Origin: Lachnospiraceae bacterium
Lineage (GTDB): Bacteria > Bacillota > Clostridia > Lachnospirales > Lachnospiraceae
Direction: 5' to 3'
NCBI GenBank assembly: GCA_024682075.1
Contig: JAIKZQ010000013.1
Location: forward strand, 1 to 64,000
Length of the DNA: 64,000 nt
Part shown: piece by piece, positions 1-8,089 of the stretch
Position numbering within the stretch: the stretch's first letter is position 1
Layout of the letters: every line of letters begins with the position of its first letter
Translations under genes and position numbers: made by a program
The notes under the pieces: generated by a model
What the model saw: only the letters and a program-made list of their open reading frames with translations
What the model was told of the DNA's origin: nothing
Database searches by the model: none

Positions 1-594
1 GGAAAGTGTTTTATCGAATATATCCCGGCGGAAAACGCATGGATTCCGATAGAGGCAGATGGATATATGTACATTGACTGTCTCTGGGTGTCCGGGGCTT
101 TCAAAGGACATGGATATTCTACTGATCTACTTACTGCCTGCATCGAGGATAGTAAGGGAAAAGGGAAAAAAGGGCTTTGTATTCTTTGCGCTTCAAAGAA
201 GAAACCGTTTCTGGCTGATCCGAAGTTTCTGAAGTACAAAGGATTTGCCGTGAGCGATGAAGCTGATAATGGTATTCAGCTTTGGTATATGCCGTTCGAT
301 AAAAATGCAAAAGCTCCGGTGTTTAAGGAATGTGCTAAACATCCGCATATAGAAGAGAAGGGATATGTTCTGTACTATACGAATCAGTGCCCGTTCAATG
401 CAAAATATGTCCCGGTTTTGGAGCAGACGGCAAAAGAAAATGGTATTGCATTCAAGGCAATACATCTTGAAAGTAAAGAAGAAGCACAGAATGCACCGAC
501 ACCGATTACGAATTATGCGTTATTCCATGATGGGGAGTATTTTACAAACGAGCAAATGAACGATAAGAAATTCATAAAACTTACAGGAAAGTGA
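1..594 (+). CDS. GNAT acetyltransferase with YoaP-like C-terminal domain, 5' end outside window
   Basis: The frame is open from base 1, so the N-terminus lies outside the window; the first ATG inside is at 67 but the protein clearly continues upstream. The visible first half has the GNAT signature of a beta strand followed by a G-H-G-Y-S turn that binds acetyl-CoA (SGAFKGHGYSTDLL). The second half carries the short YoaP-like domain, with a thioredoxin-like CP motif in YYTNQCPFNAKYVPVL. Proteins of this layout are annotated as N-acetyltransferases of unknown acceptor; the substrate cannot be told here. It could equally be described only as a YoaP-domain protein. A rho-independent terminator follows at 749. 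Confidence 0.75.
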   Translation, partial: GKCFIEYIPAENAWIPIEADGYMYIDCLWVSGAFKGHGYSTDLLTACIEDSKGKGKKGLCILCASKKKPFLADPKFLKYKGFAVSDEADNGIQLWYMPFDKNAKAPVFKECAKHPHIEEKGYVLYYTNQCPFNAKYVPVLEQTAKENGIAFKAIHLESKEEAQNAPTPITNYALFHDGEYFTNEQMNDKKFIKLTGK

Positions 595-748
595 TGAGGC
601 ATGTCCCGGATATGTGAAAAAACAAAACAAATCGTAATCTCGGCTGCTCAGGGAACAAGCCAATCAAAGAAACTCGGGATGAGCGCGGATTTATAATTAT
701 TGGAATAACGGATTTCTTGCTGAGATATATAAAGTAAATACAATACCG

Positions 749-779
749 GAGTCCACTAATTATGTGGGCTCATTTTTTT
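749..779 (+). terminator. rho-independent terminator
   Basis: GAGTCCAC pairs with GTGGGCTC (8 bp, one G-U) across a 7-base loop and is followed by a run of seven T. It separates the edge gene from the aldo/keto reductase. The rest of 595-873 holds no convincing gene; an AAGGAGG at 788 is not followed by a usable start. Confidence 0.75.
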
Positions 780-873
780 ATCTTAAAAAGGAGGAACTGC
801 TGAACAAGTTATCGATAATAGTTTCTGTTCTTTATGCTAAAATGAAAGATATAAAGTATAGCGAGGTGACAAC

Positions 874-1788
874 ATGAATGTAATGATCGGAACATGGGCT
901 TGGGGCTCCGGATATAACGGTTCAGGAATGATATTCGGTTCCAAAAGCGATGAGCAGACACTCAGAAGCACTTTTGAAAAGGCCGTAGAGCTGGGTTTTA
1001 CAAAATGGGATACCGCCGCCGTTTATGGTATGGGATCCTGCGAAAAACTGCTCGGCGGTTTTATAAACGGAAGAAATGATATATTCCTTTCTACCAAGTA
1101 TTTTCCGAACAAGAAATACAACAACGGAGATCTTGAAAAGTCATTTAATGAAAGCATGACGAGACTCGGGCTCAAATCAGCAGATCTATTCTGGATACAC
1201 AAGCCTAATAATCTGAAGGAAAACCTGAACGAGGCAATACCGCTCATGAAGGACGGCAGGATAAGATCTATCGGCATATCAAATGTCTCAATGAACGACA
1301 TAAAAACTGCAGAAGAACTTCTCGGCCGGCAAGGGCTAAAGCTCGGTGCAGTCCAGAACCACTTCAGTCTTTTAAGAAACGATCAGCAGACAATAATCGA
1401 CTACTGCAATTCAAAGGGTATCACCTACTATGCCTATATGGTTCTTGAGCAAGGTGCGCTTGCAGGAAGATACAACTCCAAAAATCACTTTCCGACATTC
1501 TCAATGAGGAACTTTATGTTCCCGAAGAGCAAATTCAAAAAGATCGAAAACCTTCTTGGCACCATGAAAGATTTAGCCGAAAAATACGGTATAGACAGGT
1601 CTCAGATTCCTGTCCTCTGGGTAATCGCAAAAGGAGCTGTTCCGATAGTAGGACTGACAAAGCCAACCTATGTTGAGAAGCTTTCAGCTGCTCTTAACAT
1701 CGCTCTATCTGACGAAGAGATAAACCTCATTACAGAAGAAGCGATGAAAACAGGAATACGCCAACAGGGTTCATGGGAACCTCAATGA
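874..1788 (+). CDS. aldo/keto reductase
   Basis: A 304-residue NADPH-dependent aldo/keto reductase, a soluble (alpha/beta)8 barrel that reduces carbonyls to alcohols. The expected catalytic tetrad is visible as Asp46 (KWDTAAVYG), Tyr51, Lys75 (FLSTKY) and His109 (WIHKP). The family glycine-serine NADP-binding end is less clear but VGLTKPTYVEKL near residue 265 fits. The start at 874 has GAGGTG seven bases upstream. It stands alone, with a terminator before it and the XRE operators after it. Substrate unknown. Confidence 0.88.
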   Translation: MNVMIGTWAWGSGYNGSGMIFGSKSDEQTLRSTFEKAVELGFTKWDTAAVYGMGSCEKLLGGFINGRNDIFLSTKYFPNKKYNNGDLEKSFNESMTRLGLKSADLFWIHKPNNLKENLNEAIPLMKDGRIRSIGISNVSMNDIKTAEELLGRQGLKLGAVQNHFSLLRNDQQTIIDYCNSKGITYYAYMVLEQGALAGRYNSKNHFPTFSMRNFMFPKSKFKKIENLLGTMKDLAEKYGIDRSQIPVLWVIAKGAVPIVGLTKPTYVEKLSAALNIALSDEEINLITEEAMKTGIRQQGSWEPQ

Positions 1789-1898
1789 TCACGAGTTATA
1801 AGAGCACTGATCTTTTCATTGTAGTTAAAAATCAAAAAGATCGTGGAACTCAACTTCTTCCCTGCAGATATTGGCAGTACAAGCCATAAAACATGCCG

Positions 1899-1964
1899 TG
1901 TAACATGTCATGTTACATGCTGAAAAAGTCCTGTTTTGCGGGAAATGTAACAGGAGATGTTACA
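1899..1964. promoter_or_regulatory. two matched palindromic operators upstream of XRE regulator
   Basis: Two perfect copies of TGTAACA-N5-TGTTACA lie at 1899-1917 and 1946-1964, centres 47 bases apart. The first extends to 9-bp arms and the second to 10-bp arms (AAATGTAACA / TGTTACATTT, 1943-1967). They sit about 100-170 bases before the XRE gene, so autoregulation is the simplest reading. That is inference; the binding protein is not shown. Confidence 0.6.
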
Positions 1965-2066
1965 TTTTGAACATGAGAATCGCTTGTTGCGGACGGAAAT
2001 TTTGAGTATGTTGTGATTAAGCGATGGGCCCTCGCAAAAAGAGATCGGGTAAAGGAGAAAAGCGAA

Positions 2067-2516
2067 ATGAATGAATTTGGTAATAAAATAGCTCAAAAAA
2101 GAAAAGACATGGGTATGACTCAGCAGGAATTTGCAGATACCCTCTCAGTAACCAGGCAGACGGTATCCAGGTGGGAGGCAGGGACGGTTATCCCGGACGT
2201 GGACAGGATCGGTGATATTGCGGGGATTCTTGGTGTGACCTGCGATTATCTGCTCCGGGATGACATAGAGACCGAGCAAGGGACGATGGCCGGAAGCAAT
2301 GTCAGTGCAATGTTGCTTGCCACACAGGGCAAGAAGATCAAGATTGATTTTTTCGAAGATGAGAATGACATAGATCTGTATAACCAGGTATGTACCGTTG
2401 TTGGATTTGAGGGAAATTGGATAAAGGTTTCGGCGGAAACAAAGAAGGGAACCATCGAGAAGATAATCCCTGTTTCCTCCATATTTTCGATTGAGATCAT
2501 AAAGGAGGAAGCATAA
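2067..2516 (+). CDS. XRE-family helix-turn-helix transcriptional regulator with C-terminal sensor-like domain
   Basis: A 149-residue DNA-binding protein. Residues about 5-60 form a Cro/C1-type HTH (KRKDMGMTQQEFADTLSVTR then TVSRWEAGTVIP). An upstream GTG at 2013 is in frame, but the ATG at 2067 has AAAGGAG at a good distance and begins exactly where the HTH family begins. Residues about 85-149 form a small domain of alternating strands with the pattern G-K-K-I-x-I-D-F, D-L-Y-N and W-I-K-V. The next gene carries a domain with the same pattern, and its start overlaps this stop (TAATG). The two probably act together, with the two TGTAACA-type palindromes upstream as likely targets. Confidence 0.88.
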   Translation: MNEFGNKIAQKRKDMGMTQQEFADTLSVTRQTVSRWEAGTVIPDVDRIGDIAGILGVTCDYLLRDDIETEQGTMAGSNVSAMLLATQGKKIKIDFFEDENDIDLYNQVCTVVGFEGNWIKVSAETKKGTIEKIIPVSSIFSIEIIKEEA

Positions 2517-2890
2517 TGGAATACGTATCATATGCAATGGCAATATTTGGATTCATTGCATTTTGCAGTATGGGCAGCCTTACTTCCCGCATCAGAAAAC
2601 TGGAAAAACAGATGGGCAGCCTCCAGGGCAGCATCCAGGGCAGCCCGGTACATGAAGAAAAAATGTCCCTGATGAAGGTTATGAAGGGCTACATTGGTAA
2701 GAATGTGGAACTTGAATTCCGTGGCGAGGATTGTGATTCTGATCTGATAAATGTGACGATGCGTAAGGGATCCTGTATCGTTGAGGATGTGGATAAGGAT
2801 TGGGTGAAGGTTCACTTGACCTATGACAAAACTGACAAAGTGAAGCTGATCCGTCTGCAGGAGATCAGCAGCGTAAAGGGAATAAATTAA
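2516..2890 (+). CDS. small membrane-anchored partner of the XRE regulator
   Basis: A 124-residue protein whose start overlaps the XRE stop by one base, so translation is likely coupled. Residues about 3-22 are a single hydrophobic segment, followed by a short coiled coil and a soluble domain. The soluble domain (about 55-120) repeats the landmarks of the regulator's C-terminal domain: G-K-x-V-E-L-E-F, D-L-I-N, W-V-K-V and a final I-S-S-V. This suggests that a duplicated domain connects a DNA-binding protein with a membrane sensor. I do not recognise a named family. An antagonist or signal-receiving role is inference. Confidence 0.7.
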   Translation: MEYVSYAMAIFGFIAFCSMGSLTSRIRKLEKQMGSLQGSIQGSPVHEEKMSLMKVMKGYIGKNVELEFRGEDCDSDLINVTMRKGSCIVEDVDKDWVKVHLTYDKTDKVKLIRLQEISSVKGIN

Positions 2891-2957
2891 TATATTTACT
2901 AAGGCAATAGAGCAATGATCCCCCCATTCTAACAGCTGAAAATGAGAGAAAACAAAA

Positions 2958-3392
2958 ATGAACATTTATGCCGAAAGGTCCAGCGTGTGTGCCGGCGATG
3001 ATTGTACTGCTCCGAATGCAGCTGAGTTATTTTATACAGAGGATACCAAACTTTCGTATTTCCTGAATACGGTCTCCGCGTATGTTCCGGGCTTTTCTGA
3101 AAAGCAGCATACAATATGGGCAATTGAAAATGAAGGGCATCCAATAGCTTTTTTGGAAAGTGACGGGAAAAGATCATATGCAGGCATACTTGCCATAGAT
3201 GATATTCCGGTTAAAGAAATCAACGATCAGCGAATATACTGCCGCTACTTTTTTGATTTTCAGGGACAATTATGCACGCCGTTAAAAGCTTTTATAAATG
3301 ACAGTTGGAAAGCATCACATCCGGGATGTTCGACTTTGCTGGATTATGTCAAAGCATATTACGAACTTCCGGTTGAAGACAGATGGGGATGA
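2958..3392 (+). CDS. hypothetical protein
   Basis: A 144-residue acidic, soluble protein with no signal peptide or membrane segment. It has a strand-rich middle (TIWAIENEGHPIAFLESDG) that reads like a small PDZ- or Ig-like fold, but no motif decides. The ribosome binding site before 2958 is weak (GAGAGAA). It follows the XRE/membrane pair by 67 bases in the same direction. Function not recognised. Confidence 0.55.
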   Translation: MNIYAERSSVCAGDDCTAPNAAELFYTEDTKLSYFLNTVSAYVPGFSEKQHTIWAIENEGHPIAFLESDGKRSYAGILAIDDIPVKEINDQRIYCRYFFDFQGQLCTPLKAFINDSWKASHPGCSTLLDYVKAYYELPVEDRWG

Positions 3393-3499
3393 ATCGCAGT
3401 GATAGACACTGAAGCATCGGTCACGCAGGCAGATGTCAGGAAGATCATAGAAACAGAAAAACTATAGAATCTGATGAGTAAGAGAGAGTTGGAGAGAAA

Positions 3500-4003
3500 A
3501 TGTTTTGTTCCTGGTCGATAATCGGAGGGGCGGATGGGCCCACGATCACCTTTTTAGCAGGTGAGCTTGGATTCGGATGGCTGAATCTGTTTGGGCTTAT
3601 CCTTGTTGTTCTGCTGCTTATCCCCAATATTATCTATGCGATAAAAGCTAAGGATGAGCAGAATAAGTCCACGAACAGATTCATGAATGTGCTGGAGCAG
3701 ATAGGCAGATACGCCTGCATGTTCCTTATGATATTTAACATAGGAATCGCAGAATTCGGATTCGGCTCGGTCGAGGCTTTCCTGATTTATCTGTTTGGAA
3801 ATGTGATCCTCATGCTCTCATACTGGATAATATGGTTCCTGTACTTTAGGAAGAAGACATGCCCTAAGCAGATGGCACTGGCGGTCATTCCGACAATCCT
3901 GTTTTTGTTAAGCGGACTTACGATGAGACACTGGCTTTTAGTGGTGTTTGCTGTGGTTTTCGGCGTGGGCCATATCTATGTGACTTACAGGAACCGGGTC
4001 TGA
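3500..4003 (+). CDS. multi-pass membrane protein with N-terminal GGADGPT motif
   Basis: A 167-residue integral membrane protein with about four hydrophobic helices (near 27-47, 70-95, 100-120 and 128-160). GTTGGAGAGA precedes the start. The extreme N-terminus reads SIIGGADGPTITFLAGEL. GGADGPT is the conserved ion-binding motif of the beta subunit of Na+-pumping decarboxylases (OadB/GcdB), but the rest of this protein does not resemble that much larger family. It is convergent with the esterase on the minus strand (22 bases between stops). Function unknown. Confidence 0.7.
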   Translation: MFCSWSIIGGADGPTITFLAGELGFGWLNLFGLILVVLLLIPNIIYAIKAKDEQNKSTNRFMNVLEQIGRYACMFLMIFNIGIAEFGFGSVEAFLIYLFGNVILMLSYWIIWFLYFRKKTCPKQMALAVIPTILFLLSGLTMRHWLLVVFAVVFGVGHIYVTYRNRV

Positions 4004-4025
4004 TGGGTTCTGCAAAATGAGGATA

Positions 4026-5099
4026 TCAGTCCGGTGATGCGGATTTATCATATGCGATCTGCTTGAACAGGTTGTAGAGACCACTCTTGATCGCAGTGTT
4101 GTCGTGATCGGCACCGTTTATTTCATACCAGATGTGATCTGCACCATTAGTCTCGAGGAGTTCATGATACTGCAAGGGGAAAGTCCCTACGACCGAATCA
4201 CGTGTTCCGCAGCAGATGATAAACACATTGGGCTCGACTGCTCCTTCTGCGAATCTCATTTCACTCTCGGAGATCTGACCGGCATGTGTCATGAAGCTAT
4301 CCTGCGCCGGCACAATACCCGGTGCGGCGGAGATTGCGCAGACATATCCGAATAGTTCGGGTCTTTGCAGGGTTATGAATATCGTCTCACGGCCACCCAT
4401 TGAAAATCCGGCAAGATACGTATTGTCTCTTCCTGTGAGAACGGAATATGTTTCCTCGATATGAGGCATCAGATCGTTAACAAGATCGTTGATGAAATTG
4501 TCGTAAGGAAGAACGCTCTCACTGTCGAAAGCAGGCTTCTGTGCAGGATCCGTTGCCGCATACATATTGGGGCACACGACGATGGTCTCTTCAATGATGC
4601 CGTCAGCCGCCATATTTCCCACGATCTCTTTTATCTTATTATTTCCGTCGTTTGAAAAAGAATATTCGTCTCCGAAGATGCCGTGCAGCAGGTAGAGGAC
4701 AGGGTAAGCTTTGTCCTCACTGTAATCGGCGGGAAGGAGGATGCTGTAGCCTCTCTCCATGCCGCATGTCTCTGAGTAGTAAGTGGAATGAGAGAATTCT
4801 CCGTATGAAACGTCACTTCTTCTTGTGTCATATTTAATCGGACATCGCTCTTCGATATCGCCGTTTATTTCAAATTCCGAGGCGGTGTTGTTCTCTTCGT
4901 CTGAACTCTGCTCTGTCTCATCCGACTGTATTCCTGATGCAAAAGAACTCAGATCTTCACTTGCATTTTCCGCTTCGACACTGACTTCTTCGTTAACGTT
5001 GTTTGTTGACATATCGTTCTCTCCCTGGATATTTGAACCGCATGCACTGATCACTGCGGTCATAAGTGCTGATATTATCAATAATCTTTTCTTTTTCAT
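4026..5099 (-). CDS. lipoprotein esterase, alpha/beta hydrolase (family D / CE1-like)
   Basis: The start at 5099 is preferred over in-frame starts at 5174 (GTG) and 5156 because it opens on a lipoprotein signal: MKKKRLLIISA, hydrophobic stretch, then lipobox I-S-A-C with Cys20 as lipidation site. An acidic, Ser-rich linker (about 25-90) follows, then a 260-residue alpha/beta hydrolase domain. The domain has an oxyanion-side LLHGIFGDEYSF, the nucleophile elbow GFSMGGRET and a C-terminal His in NGADHDNTAIKSG. This is the layout of surface-bound feruloyl/acetyl esterases that trim xylan side chains; the exact ester is not visible. The start has no strong ribosome binding site. Upstream bases 5100-5291 hold no gene. 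Confidence 0.82.
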   Translation of the reverse strand: MKKKRLLIISALMTAVISACGSNIQGENDMSTNNVNEEVSVEAENASEDLSSFASGIQSDETEQSSDEENNTASEFEINGDIEERCPIKYDTRRSDVSYGEFSHSTYYSETCGMERGYSILLPADYSEDKAYPVLYLLHGIFGDEYSFSNDGNNKIKEIVGNMAADGIIEETIVVCPNMYAATDPAQKPAFDSESVLPYDNFINDLVNDLMPHIEETYSVLTGRDNTYLAGFSMGGRETIFITLQRPELFGYVCAISAAPGIVPAQDSFMTHAGQISESEMRFAEGAVEPNVFIICCGTRDSVVGTFPLQYHELLETNGADHIWYEINGADHDNTAIKSGLYNLFKQIAYDKSASPD

Positions 5100-5291
5100 A
5101 TTATTATTCTGCCGCTTGGTTTCTAACGAAAAACGGGAGGATGCTGCTTTTTTCATACTCGTTGATAATACCACAAAATATCCCGGCCGGCGGACGGCTC
5201 TGCTGAAAAGATTCGCAATACGTTCAATAATTGTACTAAGAGTTTAATTGCATTAGGATGACAAATATGAACAGGTATATTATCCTTATGC

Positions 5292-6092
5292 TTAAGTATC
5301 CAACCCTGCCTTATGTGCCTGGGAATGCTGCAGTTTTCTGGGGATATTGTAAAGTTTTCCGTCCTTTATGAGCTTCGCACCTGTCTGATGGTAGTAAAAG
5401 GATATGCCGTTTTGGATGCACTGTGAGTGCAGGCCCTCTATCCAGGCATAATCACAGATCCTTGCATCCGCTCCGGATTCTCCGCCTGCAGAGACGTGCT
5501 TTATGAGCGGGCTTCCGTCCGCTGATCTGTATTTTTCGATATATGGTCTTAAGTCAACTGCGCTCAGCATCGGTTCGATCATGACGGAATGCCTGAAGAG
5601 CGGAAGGGACAGATAGACGGGGAGGCGCTTGTCGATCATATCCTGGTTCTCACAGGTGACCGCTATGGTTATGTGTTCCCAGCCTTCGCCCCAGTTTTCC
5701 GGCAGGTGGTCTGCGATCCTTTCCGGTCTCTTGGTTATCATGAAGAAAGTGCAGTCGGAGCGCTCGTGCATCATGTCCCATGCATCATCCCGCCATTCGT
5801 CCGCGTCCCGGTGAAAGAAATCGGAAGAAAAGCATGTCCAAATATTCGATCCTGAAGGGATCTTGTATAAGCCTTTGTTCCTGCCTGACTTAAGGATCCG
5901 TACCGGAAGGTCGAAGTTCTCGGTCTTCTGTACTATGGAGGGATCTTTTCCGACGGATTCGTCCCTGCGGTACATATAGCAGTGAAGGCATCCGGCACTG
6001 GCCCTTGTGCATCCGTGCCAGAGATTCCAGTTTACGGACACCGGTTTGCGCGTATCGATATTTTCTTCGGGGAAAAGTGACAGTTGTTTCAT
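5292..6092 (-). CDS. DUF5131 (phage Gp37/Gp68-like) family protein
   Basis: A 266-residue protein of the DUF5131 family, distantly related to radical SAM enzymes. Near the N-terminus it has W-N-L-W-H-G-C-T, then AGCLHCY, the cysteine cluster typical of the family, followed by a TIM-barrel-like body (FMITKRPERI, VTCENQ, SAGGESG). The reaction is not known. Such genes occur in phages and in chromosomes; nothing phage-like surrounds this one. It is divergent from the MFS gene, with 65 bases between them for both promoters, and runs in the same direction as the esterase. Confidence 0.85.
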   Translation of the reverse strand: MKQLSLFPEENIDTRKPVSVNWNLWHGCTRASAGCLHCYMYRRDESVGKDPSIVQKTENFDLPVRILKSGRNKGLYKIPSGSNIWTCFSSDFFHRDADEWRDDAWDMMHERSDCTFFMITKRPERIADHLPENWGEGWEHITIAVTCENQDMIDKRLPVYLSLPLFRHSVMIEPMLSAVDLRPYIEKYRSADGSPLIKHVSAGGESGADARICDYAWIEGLHSQCIQNGISFYYHQTGAKLIKDGKLYNIPRKLQHSQAHKAGLDT

Positions 6093-6157
6093 GGTTCTAT
6101 TTTATACGAGGTTATGTCTCAAAAAAAGGACTTAACTTGTGAAGGCAGCAGCTGAAC

Positions 6158-7345
6158 ATGAATAATTACAAGAGCACCATAAAAGCATCATTCCTTGGAT
6201 ATGTCGTGCAGGCGGTCGTGAATAATTTTGCACCGCTTCTGTTTGTGCAGATGCAAAACGAGTTCGGCATTCCGCTCGCTCAGATAACGATCCTGATCAC
6301 GTTCAACTTCGGCCTGCAGCTTCTGATCGACATGACCTCAACCCCGTTTATCGAGAAGATCGGTTACAGGGCTTCGATGCTGCTGTCAAACGCATGCGTC
6401 ATTGCCGGGCTGTTGATGATCGCTGTTTTGCCGGACGTGACCGGTGATCCGTTTGCCGGGCTGCTTATCAGTGTATGTGTATATGCGATAGGCGGCGGGT
6501 TGCAGGAAGTACTGGTCAGTCCGATCGTTGAAGCGTGTCCCACCGATAACAAGGAAACGGTGATGAGCCTTCTGCATTCCGCATACTGCTGGGGGCATAT
6601 GGGTGTGGTGCTGGTATCTACCGCGTTTTTCTTTTTCTTCGGGATCGCAAACTGGAGAGTGCTGGCGATCCTCTGGTGCATCGTTCCTGCCGTGGATTTC
6701 CTGATGTTTCTCAGGGTGCCTGTTGCTAAGCTGGAGCCTGAGGACGGTGAAAAGGGCAGCATCGGCAGTCTTTTTTCGCAGAAGTTCTTCTGGATCATGA
6801 TGCTGATGATGCTGTGCGCGGGAGCTTCCGAGCAGGCGGTCAGCCAGTGGGCATCCGCATTTGCCGAAAAAGGCCTCGGAGTATCCAAGACGATGGGGGA
6901 TCTTCTCGGGCCGATGCTCTTTGCACTTTGCATGGCATCGTCGAGAACCATATACGGAATATACGGAAGAAAGCTCGATCTAAAGCGGTTCATGGGATTT
7001 TCGGTCATCTGCTGCATGGCGGCATATCTCATCATTGCGCTGGCGCCGCTTCCCGTCATATCCCTGCTTGGGTGCGGTCTTGCCGGATTTTCCGTCGGGA
7101 TATTCTGGCCGGGAACGTTTTCGATGGCCTCAGCCGGAATAAAGGGCCGGGGAACGCTCCTGTTCGCTCTTCTTGCACTTGCGGGAGACCTCGGGTGCTC
7201 CGGGGGGCCTGCCTTTGCCGGACTCATGGCCTCTGCGTCGGGCGGCAATATGAGGCTCGGAATAGGGGCTGCGATATGCTTTCCTGTCCTTATGGGCATC
7301 GGTCTGATCCTGATCCGGGCGAATTCTGCGGAAAAACAGGCTTGA
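6158..7345 (+). CDS. major facilitator superfamily transporter
   Basis: A 395-residue permease with about 12 hydrophobic helices in two halves around a charged loop near residues 190-205 (LEPEDGEKGS). It is closest in appearance to the FucP/sugar-type MFS branch (LLIDMTSTPFIEKIGYR after helix 2, a motif-A-like position). The substrate cannot be told. It is divergent from the DUF5131 gene. Its stop codon overlaps the -35 box of the promoter for the next two genes. Confidence 0.85.
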   Translation: MNNYKSTIKASFLGYVVQAVVNNFAPLLFVQMQNEFGIPLAQITILITFNFGLQLLIDMTSTPFIEKIGYRASMLLSNACVIAGLLMIAVLPDVTGDPFAGLLISVCVYAIGGGLQEVLVSPIVEACPTDNKETVMSLLHSAYCWGHMGVVLVSTAFFFFFGIANWRVLAILWCIVPAVDFLMFLRVPVAKLEPEDGEKGSIGSLFSQKFFWIMMLMMLCAGASEQAVSQWASAFAEKGLGVSKTMGDLLGPMLFALCMASSRTIYGIYGRKLDLKRFMGFSVICCMAAYLIIALAPLPVISLLGCGLAGFSVGIFWPGTFSMASAGIKGRGTLLFALLALAGDLGCSGGPAFAGLMASASGGNMRLGIGAAICFPVLMGIGLILIRANSAEKQA

Positions 7346-7383
7346 CAGAATACATTTGACCAAATATAATACGGTCAAATGTA
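7342..7383 (+). promoter_or_regulatory. consensus sigma-A promoter with dyad operator across the -10
   Basis: TTGACA (7342-7347), a 17-base spacer and TATAAT (7365-7370) match the vegetative consensus exactly. A perfect inverted repeat, TACATTTGACC-N11-GGTCAAATGTA (7351-7383), places the -10 in its loop and the expected transcription start in its right arm. A protein bound there would block RNA polymerase, so the strong promoter is probably held off by a repressor. No regulator gene lies beside it. It serves the Pr6Pr-like gene and the radical SAM gene. Confidence 0.8.
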
Positions 7384-7420
7384 ACAAGCGTATGATTGAA
7401 CGCGGAAAGTTCGGTGAAAA

Positions 7421-8089
7421 ATGAGAAAATATATAGGCATCATATTGAAGGCCATCGTTATAATATCCGCTGCCACGGGCACCATACTAAGTGCTTATGC
7501 CGGAGAAAAAGCGTTTATGGGCGGGTCACGGGTGTTCATGTATTTCACGATCCAGTCCAACATCGCCATAGCTCTTATATGTGCCGCGGGATTATATCTG
7601 ATGCTTCGGAACAAAAAGATCGGTGACGCAGGGCATGTCGTCAAACTTGTAGGTACCGTATCCATAACCCTGACCGGTGTGGTGTTTGCCTTTATGCTGG
7701 CCCCGCTTCTGGGCGATAAGGCGTGGAGCGTGACGAATACACTTACGCATGTCGTCGTCCCCGTTGCGTCGGTTGCCGATTTCTTCGTCACCTCATCCGG
7801 CGCCGGGATCAAAAGAAAGAATGTCTTCTACGTGATAATCCCTCCTTTGCTTTATGCCATATATGCCGGCATCGGTTATGCCCTGGGCTGGGAATTTTCC
7901 GAAGGATATAATTATCCGTACTTTTTCCTGAACTGGGGAAGCCCGGCGGGAGCATTCGGCTTTACGAACGAGCTTCCGTATCTGGGAAGTGCATGGTGGA
8001 TACTTATATTGCTGATATTCCTTATAATCGTGGGCTATTGCTACCTTGCCATAGCGGACATGATCGGCAGGCATGCGGATCGTAAATGA
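7421..8089 (+). CDS. Pr6Pr-like membrane protein
   Basis: A 222-residue integral membrane protein with about six helices. Residues 25-65 (FMYFTIQSNIAIALICAAG) carry the F-T-x-Q-S-N signature of the Pr6Pr/FAR-17a-AIG1 family, and HVVVPVASVADFF near residue 110 is a second family landmark. Related eukaryotic AIG1/ADTRP proteins hydrolyse fatty acid esters of hydroxy fatty acids; whether this bacterial member does so is unknown. The start has only a weak ribosome binding site. Its stop overlaps the next gene's ATG, forming a two-gene operon with the radical SAM enzyme. Confidence 0.78.
   Translation: MRKYIGIILKAIVIISAATGTILSAYAGEKAFMGGSRVFMYFTIQSNIAIALICAAGLYLMLRNKKIGDAGHVVKLVGTVSITLTGVVFAFMLAPLLGDKAWSVTNTLTHVVVPVASVADFFVTSSGAGIKRKNVFYVIIPPLLYAIYAGIGYALGWEFSEGYNYPYFFLNWGSPAGAFGFTNELPYLGSAWWILILLIFLIIVGYCYLAIADMIGRHADRK

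Noticed and set aside
601..696. Short frame of about 30 codons after the edge gene
   Set aside because: No ribosome binding site, no motif and no sign of conservation; probably chance.
3401..3466. GTG-started frame of about 22 codons ending before the GGADGPT protein
   Set aside because: Too short and with no binding site; the sequence could be a gene remnant but nothing supports it.
5292..6092. DUF5131 (phage Gp37/Gp68) gene as sign of a prophage
   Set aside because: No integrase, capsid, tail or lysis gene is nearby; the family is also common in chromosomes.
6364..7299. 311-codon open frame on the minus strand
   Set aside because: Antisense to the MFS transporter, no membrane or domain features and no start signal.
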